A DNA stretch of 64,000 nt from Anomaloglossus baeobatrachus (taxonomy: Eukaryota > Chordata > Amphibia > Anura > Aromobatidae), in contig NC_134354.1 in NCBI RefSeq assembly GCF_048569485.1, positions 447,477,786 through 447,541,785 on the forward strand. The letters run 5' to 3'. Below the pieces are notes generated by a model, which worked only from the letters and a program-made list of their open reading frames with translations, made no database searches and was not told where the DNA came from. Below, piece after piece: positions 61,601 to 64,000 of the stretch (positions within the stretch are counted from its first letter, which is position 1; the number at the start of each line of letters is the position of its first letter). The translations under genes were made by a program, and so were the position numbers.

Positions 61601-61878
61601 ATTATTGTATACAGAAATCTAAAATCTCAGCTATTCCATATTATGTTGTATGGAATGTAACAGAAGACACCTGCCTGTGATAACTTCTCCACCATGATGA
61701 CCAGACTTCAGGAAGCCAAACACAACTTTAGAGACGTGGGCACATTCCACACAGGCTTGCACCGCCAGCTGCAGAACTATGTTCACTGGACCCGGCCCAA
61801 AATGGTCCGGGAGTTGAAGTACTTTCTTCTTATCCAGGTGAGGGCCACAGTTGCCATGTTTGTTCACGTAAACACAAA
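32732..61878 (-). CDS. scml2: Scm-like Polycomb protein, C-terminal half (six exons)
   Basis: Six minus-strand exons (61878-61675, 61422-61240, 42200-42090, 41471-41187, 40284-40121, 32857-32732) have matching phases (1,1,1,1,0) and yield 356 whole codons plus a stop. They encode the SLED domain, a Ser/Pro-rich linker and a C-terminal SAM domain. Vertebrate Scm homologues are nuclear Polycomb proteins: SLED binds DNA and SAM joins PRC1-type complexes by polymerising with partner SAM domains. 'GNCGPHLD', 'HFGPGPVN', 'GGEVITASFDGE', 'PLSPKLP' and the final '[16 protein letters not shown]' agree with SCML2 as I remember it; SCMH1 is the next candidate. MBT-repeat exons must lie beyond the right edge. 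Introns of 252, 19039, 618, 902 and 7263 bp; the two large ones are filled by transposons. Confidence 0.85.
33065..34353. mobile_element. 1.3-kb MITE with TAA target duplication
   Basis: Ends GGCCCTGTGCGCACTTGCC and TCCAGTGCGCACATAGCC (inverted), flanked by TAA at 33062-33064 and 34354-34356. Long internal runs of 'cctgcggttt' and 'ccgcagcaaa' form further inverted segments. A (CTAT)n stretch lies at about 34080-34142. In scml2 intron 5. Probably PIF/Harbinger-like. A 145-codon antisense frame at 33406-33843 is a shadow. Confidence 0.8.
34357..34668. mobile_element. 312-bp MITE with TTAA target duplication
   Basis: About 43-bp inverted ends, AGTGGTATTACCATCTCCAGG and the complement of AGGGGTATTCCCATTTCCAAG. 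The right TTAA is at 34669-34672. The left TTAA lies at 33061-33064, cut off by the 1.3-kb MITE that inserted exactly at the junction. Confidence 0.82.
34673..35615. other. No recognised feature, with a possible MITE fragment at its end
   Basis: Intronic AT-rich sequence. 35460-35600 ('taagctatgttcaaacgttg...') resembles the left end of a MITE but no right end follows. Confidence 0.45.
36236..36440. repeat. Pyrimidine-rich minisatellite, ~21-bp unit
   Basis: About eight copies of CCCCCCCCTCGCTCTCTTCT (with one more C), all pyrimidine apart from one G per unit. Copy length varies by a base in the C run. Confidence 0.92.
36590..38500. repeat. Large imperfect inverted repeat
   Basis: The outer arms are about 36640-37080 and 38035-38480 (shared: 'gtacaactaggcagctgggg', 'tggcgcttctatgaaagcgcc', 'gcttcgccatatttttgtatg'). 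The inner arms are about 37420-37560 and 37580-37720 (shared: 'gacttgttgtgcaggtgac'). The centre lies near 37565. Confidence 0.85.
39125..39345. repeat. Compound CA / TGTATATACG repeat
   Basis: Around ten copies of CACACACACTGTATATACG with variable CA length, alternating purine-pyrimidine throughout. Frames of 140-240 codons here arise from the repeat. Confidence 0.9.
40121..40284 (-). CDS. scml2: scml2 exon: first half of SAM domain
   Basis: After a short Ser-rich lead it reads [19 protein letters not shown], helices 1-2 of a SAM domain, and [11 protein letters not shown]. Donor GTAAGA at a codon boundary. The acceptor is TTTTTTTAGCAG: either AG keeps frame (exon start 40284 or 40281), adding or omitting one Ala. 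Confidence 0.92.
41187..41471 (-). CDS. scml2: scml2 exon: Ser/Pro-rich linker
   Basis: Acceptor TTTTCTCTGACAG and donor GTAATC bound 285 nt in one open frame. The product is low in hydrophobic residues and rich in Ser, Pro, Thr and Asn (e.g. [30 protein letters not shown]), so probably disordered and a target for phosphorylation. 'NTTPLV' is reminiscent of a conserved stretch in SCML2. Ends in phase 1. Confidence 0.85.
42090..42200 (-). CDS. scml2: scml2 exon: linker with PLSPKLP motif
   Basis: Acceptor TTTTTTTTTTAAAG is pyrimidine-rich. The 111-nt exon encodes [12 protein letters not shown]... followed by [16 protein letters not shown], similar to the linker just after SLED in SCML2. Donor GTAGCC is weak beyond the GT. 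Phase 1 at both ends. Confidence 0.82.
42636..42735. other. Internal complementary region of DIRS copy 1
   Basis: The first part (to about 42700) is the reverse complement of the left terminus (42326-42395, including 'tttacggtaagtaaac'). The second part ('cttcatcgttccttccatgg') is the reverse complement of the right terminus at about 48015-48050. This junction is the known DIRS arrangement that templates the element ends through a circular intermediate. Confidence 0.88.
42800..45547 (-). CDS. DIRS copy 1 reverse transcriptase, RNase H and tyrosine recombinase region
   Basis: An open minus-strand stretch. From the N-terminus: reverse transcriptase with 'DLKLLNKHV', '[11 protein letters not shown]', '[12 protein letters not shown]' and the catalytic '[11 protein letters not shown]'; RNase H with '[12 protein letters not shown]' and '[17 protein letters not shown]'; then a DIRS recombinase with '[11 protein letters not shown]' (Arg), '[10 protein letters not shown]' (His-x-x-Arg) and 'SKHYQVH' (Tyr). 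These domains in this order identify DIRS1-like elements. The RT copies RNA and the recombinase inserts the circular DNA. It overlaps neither the gag-like gene nor the terminal repeats. I treat it as part of an old copy and make no claim of activity. Confidence 0.88.
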   Translation of the reverse strand: MVGGRLSRFGDVWFQHVSDQWVRDIISHGYRIEFSSSPPNRFFLSTPPCSKAAAFSQAVASLQANGVIVPVPARERFRGFYSNLFLVPKKDGSFRPILDLKLLNKHVQVRRFRMESLRSVIASMTQGDFLASIDIRDAYLHVPIAVSHQRWLRFAIGEEHFQFVALPFGLATAPRVFTKVMAAVVAVLHLQGLAVIPYLDDLLVKASSRTDCQRSVSLTLATLVQFGWLVNLSKSTLTPTQGLLYLGMQFETLPALVKLRLVKQQSLQLAVRSLLRHRRHSIRHLMHVLGQMVASMEAVPFAQFHLRPLQLDILRCWNKRTSSLHKLVALSPQTRSSLQWWLRPLSLSQGRSFLTPSWVILTTDASLSGWGAVFLHHRAQGTWTPSESALPINVLEIRAVFLALLALHHLLADRHIRVQSDNATTVAYINHQGGTRSRLAMLEVQRILQWTEDSKSTISAVQQQQGSGLRGSLPRSSGLRSGCAGSGLVPVPSGLRVSPASSLAQGSAQDQNGGPSGHNHCSRLAQASLVPRPAPPVCRGAVASPRPPRPSLSRSVFPPEFCGSQIDGVALESWILTASGIPSEVISTMTQARKSSSAKIYHRTWRIFLSWCRSSDHAPWPFSLPTILSFLQSGLQLGLSLNSLKGQVSALSVLFQRRIARLAQVRTFMQGAAHIIPPYRRPLDPWDLNLVLTALQKPPFEPLREVPLFRLSPKVVFLVAITFLRRVSDLAALSSESPFLVFHQDKVVLRPTPDFLPKVVSSFHLNQDISLPSLCPAPVHCFEKALHTLDLVRALRIYVSRTAVFRRCTSLFVLTTGQRKGLSASKPTLARWIGSAIADAYQCSQVPPPPGIKAHSTRAVGASWAFRHQATAQQVCQAATWSSLHTFSKHYQVHAHASADASLGRRILQAAVAHL
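45589..46995 (-). CDS. DIRS copy 1 gag-like protein (468 codons)
   Basis: Open minus-strand frame upstream of the reverse transcriptase. The N-terminus has a Cys-rich segment, '[20 protein letters not shown]', that may bind a metal. The middle is acidic and Ser-rich ('[16 protein letters not shown]', '[10 protein letters not shown]'). The C-terminal half is helical with '[19 protein letters not shown]' and ends in a basic, Arg/Ser/Lys-rich tail. It corresponds to the structural ORF1 of DIRS elements. The counterpart in copy 2 is split by an insertion. Confidence 0.8.
   Translation of the reverse strand: MSVTRSKAAKLYAICTACKLILPEPSTYPHCDACSNMVVPQPGASSGVPPAAPAPVTDPPAWVASFSSAISQSFADSMGQLSRTLLTMHQPPSQAASVAPSSAEPSEHVLGPRPPKRRRRDPSPSSSHGSDSRAEVQGKEDTFTVGSDASSRYPIALSEDDADVSDLIASINSVLNLTPPVSEEPASLVEIHQFASPKKARSTFFNHSSFQATVTKPRACPDKRFPKRSSDDRFPFPPDVVKEWAQSPKVDPPVSRISARTVVAVADGTSLKDPTDRQVDLLAKSVYEAAGASFSPSFAAVWALKAVSASLVEIHSLTRDSMPEMEALTSQASSFSSYAMSAILEASHRTAVASTNSLAIRRILWLREWKADASSKKYLAGLPFAGSRLFGEQLDEIIKEATGGKSTSLPQAKAKRPVQGRNQSRFRFFRSSNWSASKPSASSTTAAKDRKPIWRAKPRPQVRRSRCH
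48110..48855. mobile_element. 746-bp MITE with TTA target duplication
   Basis: Ends AGATGGTGTCACACACAGCG and CGTTTAGTGTGACCCCAGCT (inverted), flanked by TTA at 48107-48109 and 48856-48858. The centre (about 48470-48690) holds two to three tandem copies of a ~90-bp block containing 'ctgctctctgcacatgtagc'. Related to the MITE at 15490-15883. In scml2 intron 2. Confidence 0.85.
49246..51188. mobile_element. MITE with 'CCGTATTTTTCGGACC' ends and a 26-bp minisatellite
   Basis: Ends CCGTATTTTTCGGACCATAA and its complement, with target TA at 49244-49245 and 51189-51190. The subterminal 'gacgcac' and 'gggtgcgtcttatgg' are repeated on both sides. Contains a hairpin at about 49679-49836 and a 1-kb minisatellite. 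A second copy starts at 62324. Family not named with confidence; a TA target suggests Tc1/mariner-type. Confidence 0.85.
49985..50985. repeat. 26-bp minisatellite, about 38 copies
   Basis: Unit GCAGGATGGATGGGGGCATT plus TCATGA. Variants: CATATC for CATTTC in a block near 50350-50510 and again after 50700, and GGAAGGTATAT near the right end. The array has a higher-order layout of variant blocks. Confidence 0.95.
52150..53038. mobile_element. MITE with 'CCGTGTTTTTCC' ends
   Basis: Ends CCGTGTTTTTCCAAAAATAA and its complement, with target TA at 52148-52149 and 53039-53040. Subterminal 'gggcttatttttgga' is repeated on both sides. The interior holds a (CA)n tract (about 52405-52460), a (GT)n tract (about 52655-52686) and 'gagatcggatg' repeats. 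Non-coding; frames here are microsatellite shadows. Confidence 0.82.
53656..53755. other. Internal complementary region of DIRS copy 2
   Basis: The left part complements 53341-53405 ('tttacggtaagtaaac'), the right part ('tctttatcgttcctttggga') complements the right terminus at about 59730-59760. Same architecture as copy 1, with changes shared between the region and its own ends. Confidence 0.86.
53818..54741 (-). CDS. DIRS copy 2 tyrosine recombinase region
   Basis: Open minus-strand stretch with the Arg block '[11 protein letters not shown]', the '[10 protein letters not shown]' block and the 'SKHYQVH' tyrosine block, the active-site residues of tyrosine recombinases. Ends at the same '...ILQAAVAHL' as copy 1. 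Fossil copy; activity not claimed. Confidence 0.8.
   Translation of the reverse strand: MEKFPVLVSLYRPFSLPTLLSFLQSGLQLGLSLNSLKGQVSALLVLFQRRLARLAQVRTFMQGASHIIPPYRRPLDPWDLNLVLTVLQKPPFEPLRRYKETSLSQKVAFLVAITSLRRVSDLAALSSESPFLVFHQDKVVLRPTPDLLPKVVSPFHLNQDITLPSFCPAPVNRFEKALHTLDLVRALRIYVSRTAALRRCTSLFVLTTGRRKGLPASKPTLACWIRSTISDAYQSTQVPPSPGIKAHSTRAVGASWAFRHQATAQQVCQAATWTSLHTFSKHYQVHAHASADASLGRRILQAAVAHL
54824..57136 (-). CDS. DIRS copy 2 reverse transcriptase and RNase H region
   Basis: Open minus-strand stretch with 'DLKLLNKHV', '[11 protein letters not shown]', '[11 protein letters not shown]' and RNase H '[12 protein letters not shown]' and '[17 protein letters not shown]', followed by the '[18 protein letters not shown]' segment that follows RNase H in DIRS elements. 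Protein similarity to copy 1 is high across the palm. Confidence 0.82.
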   Translation of the reverse strand: MPCLPCWRLVTALRWLRLIPSLSAGSCGFESGRQMLLLRSTLLGSLLLGPGCSENSWMKLLKKLLAGRVLQCHKPKPGNLPRVGISRGFAHFVPPTRRPLSPPPRLLTQPRTRNPTGAQKRVHRRPQEVLPLRQPPCESLPAPATSLVGGRLSHFGDAWFQHVSNQWVRDIIISHGYRIEFSSSPPNRFFLSTPPCSKAAAFSQAMAALQANGVIVPVPGRERFRGFYSNLFLVPKKDGTFRPILDLKLLNKHVRVRHFHMESLQSVIASMTQGDFLASIDIRDAYLHVPIAVSHQRWLRFAIGEDHFQFVALPFGLATAPRVFTKVMAAVIAVLHLQGLAVIPYLDDLLVKASSSADCQWSVSLTLATLAQFGWLVNLPKSTLTPTQSLTYLGMQFETLPALVKLPLIKQQSLQLAVRSLLRPRRYTLRRLMQVLGQMVASMEAVPFAQFHLRPLQLDILRCWDKRPSSLHRLVALSPRTRSSLQWWLRPLSLSQGRSFLAPSWVILTMDASLSGWGAVCLHHRAQGTWTPSESALSINVLETRAVLLALLAFHHLLAGRHIRVQSDNATAVAYINHQGGTRSRLAMMEVQRILQWAEDSKSTISAVHIPGVENWEADYLSRQSVDGGEWSLHPAVFQSICRKWGTPDVDLMASRHNNKVPVYVARSHDPQAFAVDALVQDCSQFRLSYVFPTLALLPRVLRKIRMEGRRVILIAPDWPMRAWYPDLLHLSVEMPWHLPDRPDLLSQGPFFCPNSAALKLTAWLLSPGF
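57048..59009 (-). pseudogene. DIRS copy 2 gag-like region, split by an insertion
   Basis: Shares '[16 protein letters not shown]'-type Cys-rich N-terminus, acidic Ser-rich middle and helical C-terminal part with the gag-like protein of copy 1. A 510-bp insertion (57346-57855) separates the C-terminal part (57048-57345) from the rest. Fossil. Confidence 0.8.
57346..57855. mobile_element. 510-bp unidentified insertion in DIRS copy 2
   Basis: Flanked by the 6-bp duplication GAGGTG (57340-57345 and 57856-57861); the uninterrupted site is seen in DIRS copy 1 near 46185-46195. Begins TATTTAGTGTAGGGACC and ends TTGTTGCTATTTTTATAT. No inverted ends and no poly-A tail. I do not recognise the family. 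Confidence 0.65.
59780..60780 (-). pseudogene. Tc1-like transposase remnant (element G)
   Basis: Minus-strand traces. 60326-60084 is open and reads '[19 protein letters not shown]' and '[19 protein letters not shown]', the region between the first and second catalytic Asp in one Tc1-like family. Further on, 'aatggttcaataacaatgaagtagaggtgctgg' (minus strand, about 60045-60010) matches the usual approach to the 'SPxLNP' Glu block. Upstream DNA-binding sequence is present but out of frame. Many stops. Confidence 0.7.
61240..61422 (-). CDS. scml2: scml2 exon: second half of SLED domain
   Basis: Acceptor CTCTTTCCACAG, then CT completing Ala, and '[19 protein letters not shown]...' to '[11 protein letters not shown]', the end of SLED. 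The last codons (DRSKAC...) enter the linker. Donor GTAAGA, phase 1. 183 nt. Confidence 0.9.
61675..61878 (-). CDS. scml2: scml2 exon: first half of SLED domain
   Basis: Acceptor TTTTTTTAG precedes the exon; two bases complete a codon, then [19 protein letters not shown] begins. The exon encodes 67 codons of the DNA-binding SLED fold, through 'DHFGPGPVN', '[10 protein letters not shown]' and 'GGEVIT', and ends at ACAG in phase 1. The donor that keeps frame is GCAGGT, a GC donor. The nearby GT donor (four bases further on) would give a stop codon shortly after the junction. Confidence 0.88.
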
Positions 61879-62321
61879 CTAAAAAAATAACAAATTGATT
61901 TTATTGTAACATGTGTCTAAACGCCTCATCTATGTGGACATTTATTTTTTTTAATTAGTCTCATAAAAGCAAAAGAAAAAAAAAAATGGAAAATGATGTC
62001 TTATGGAGAATTTAAAGTAGATTGGAGAACAAGTTTGTAAGAATGTTTGTTTCGGATTCATGGCCGGTAGAAACATCCTGGAGATCACCCAATGTGTTTT
62101 CACTTGTTTGTTGGGCGATTGGATCATTTATGCTAATAAAAAAAAAAACAACAGAGATTGTGGTGCAGATAACATGGTACTCCATTGGGAGAAAACAATA
62201 GTATCACAGTCGATTTGTCCCTATGGTTGGGCAACTGAGTACCAAATTACATTTGTATCTTCGATCAGCGCTCATTAAGTTGCACGGATGGGCCAAAAAA
62301 AGGCATAGATGCACTAATAAG
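61879..62321. other. Intronic sequence upstream of the first visible scml2 exon
   Basis: AT-rich, no further exon found. The acceptor of the SLED exon lies at its left edge. Confidence 0.5.
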
Positions 62322-62323
62322 TA

Positions 62324-64000
62324 CCGTATTTTTCGGACCATAAGACGCACTTTTTTCCCCCCAAATGTTGGGAGAAAGTGGGGGGTGCGTCTTATGGTCT
62401 GAATGTGGCTGCGGGGAATGTGGGTGCTGCGGTGGAGCGGGTCATCGGGGGCACGAGCAGGCTGTAGCAGCCTGCCGTGACCACGTGGACCCGCTCATTT
62501 AATATGCACGCCCATCCCCCGCCCATCATCCCTCAGTGCTGAAGCCGGCGCTGACAGGTGGGCGGGATGATGGGCGGGGGATAAACAGCCGGCTCGCATG
62601 ATCACCCCTGGCAACTACGGCCTGGAGTGATCATGTGCGGCTGTATTCACTGCTCCCCGCGCGTCATCAGCGCGGGGAGCAGTGAATCAGTGAGTGTACA
62701 GTACTCACTGTTCCCTGCAGCATCGCTCGTCCTTCCGTCTGTGTCAGCGGCAGCGCCGCTGATTGGAGCCGTCCCCATTACCCTGCTGGATCGCGATCAT
62801 CTCCTGTGTTTGTGCCGGCAGCTAGTGGAGACTAGCGGCCGCACAGCGATGACGTCATCGCTGTGCGCACGTGTCCACACGCAGCGGCCGGGACACTGGC
62901 ACAGACACAGGAGATTATCGCGATCCAGCAGGGTAATGGGGACGGCTCCAATCAGCGGCGCTGCCGCTGACACAGACGGAAGGACGAGCGATGCTGCAGG
63001 GAGTGAGGTAAAGTGAGGTGAGTATGAACGTTTATTTTTTTTATGTGCCACAGGATGCGGCCATACACCAGGATGGGGGCATATTATGAGCCGGATGGGG
63101 GCATATTATGAGCCGGATGGGGGCATATGAGCAGGATGGGGGCATATGAGCCGGATGGGGGCATATGATGAGCCGGATGGGGGCATATGATGAGCCGGAT
63201 GGGGGCATATGATGAGCCAGATGGGGGCATATTATGAGCCAGATGGGGGCATATTATGAGCCGGATGGGGGCATATTATGAGCCGGATGGGGGCATATTA
63301 TGAGCCGGATGGGGGCATATTATGAGCCAGATGGGGGCATATTATGAGCCAGATGGGGGCATATTATGAGCCAGATGGGGGCATATTATGAGCCGGATGG
63401 GGGCATATTATGAGCCGGATGGGGGCATATTATGAGCCGGATGTGGGCATATTATGAGCCGGATGTGGGCATATTATGAGCCGGATGGGGGCATATTATG
63501 AGCAGGATGGGGGCATATGATGAGCCGGATGGGGGCATATGATGAGCCGGATGGGGGCATATGATGAGCCAGATGGGGGCATATGATGAGCCAGATGGGG
63601 GCATATTATGAGCCGGATGGGGGCATATTATGAGCCGGATGGGGCATATTATGAGCCGGATGGGGGCATATTATGAGCCGGATGGGGGCATATTATGAGC
63701 AGGATGGGGGTATATTATGAGCCGGATGGGGCCATATGCCATGATGGGTTATATAGCAGGATGCGGCCACATGCCAGTATATAGCAGGATGCGGCCATAT
63801 GGCAGGATTACGGTGTATAGCTAATGAGGGACATATACTGTATATACCAGGCAGGGAGGATCATTACCAGGATGCGGCACCTTAGTAGAGAATTTGGGGA
63901 CATTACCCCCATAACCGTGTCAGCAGCAGATCCTCGCCCCATGACAGTGTGTCATGACCACATTTTTTGCTTAAAATTTTATTTTCCTATTTTCCTCCTC
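62324..64000. mobile_element. MITE with 'CCGTATTTTTCGGACC' end, second copy, cut by the window edge
   Basis: The left end is identical to 49246 over about 60 bp, after TA at 62322-62323. Contains a long hairpin at about 62710-63005 centred on 'gatgacgtcatc' and a 22-bp minisatellite. The last bases of the window correspond to about 51130 of the other copy, so only some 60-70 bp of the element are missing. Confidence 0.88.
63070..63730. repeat. 22-bp minisatellite, about 30 copies
   Basis: Unit GCCGGATGGGGGCATATTAT plus GA, with AG/CG and ATATTATG/ATATGATG variants in blocks. Homologous in position and sequence to the 26-bp array at 49985-50985, which has an extra GGAT per unit. Confidence 0.95.

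Noticed and set aside
61671-61675. GT donor four bases downstream of the GC donor in scml2
   Set aside because: Joining there shifts the frame and gives an early stop, whereas the GC donor yields the conserved SLED sequence.

Overview
The window reads as a piece of a large, transposon-rich vertebrate genome, most likely an anuran amphibian (frog or toad). The pointers are the mix of Tc1/mariner families, hAT and TTAA-type MITEs, Penelope-like elements, DIRS retrotransposons, a tRNA-Lys-primed endogenous retrovirus and Gypsy-type solo LTRs, in AT-rich single-copy sequence. The assignment comes from recognising repeat types, not from a database search.

One host gene is present. Six exons on the minus strand (61878 down to 32732) encode the C-terminal half of an Scm-like Polycomb protein: the SLED DNA-binding domain (two exons), a Ser/Pro-rich linker (two exons) and the SAM domain with the stop codon (two exons). 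Phases match at every junction and give 356 whole codons. The sequence best fits SCML2 (SCMH1 is the alternative). The 5' exons (MBT repeats) lie beyond the right edge. One intron appears to use a GC-AG boundary and another has a NAGNAG acceptor.

Layout. 1-5.4 kb: a TTAA-type element with inverted internal units, then a Tc1 copy split by a solo LTR. 5.4-15.3 kb: a nest of two Tc1 fossils, hAT MITEs and a 6.7-kb endogenous retrovirus (two 474-bp LTRs); inside it is a Penelope-type insertion with a perfect 322-bp palindrome. 15.5-20.8 kb: MITEs, an hAT element split by a Tc1 with an open 345-aa transposase, and a further decayed Tc1-like copy. 20.8-29 kb: a Penelope-like element, a dispersed repeat, another Tc1 copy and an hAT MITE with a solo LTR. 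29-32.7 kb: repeat-poor, downstream of the host stop codon. 32.7-62 kb: the host gene, with introns swollen by MITEs, a 4.1-kb foldback element and two DIRS copies (42.3-48.05 and 53.3-59.8 kb), both in the host-gene sense orientation. 62.3 kb to the end: a MITE carrying a 22-bp minisatellite related to a 26-bp one at 50 kb.

The strongest individual observations are the perfect palindrome with a hammerhead-like motif, the open Tc1 transposase, the internal complementary regions that define both DIRS ends, the GC-AG intron, and the pair of homologous minisatellites with different periods. No tRNA, rRNA, CRISPR array or bacterial-type operon was seen.
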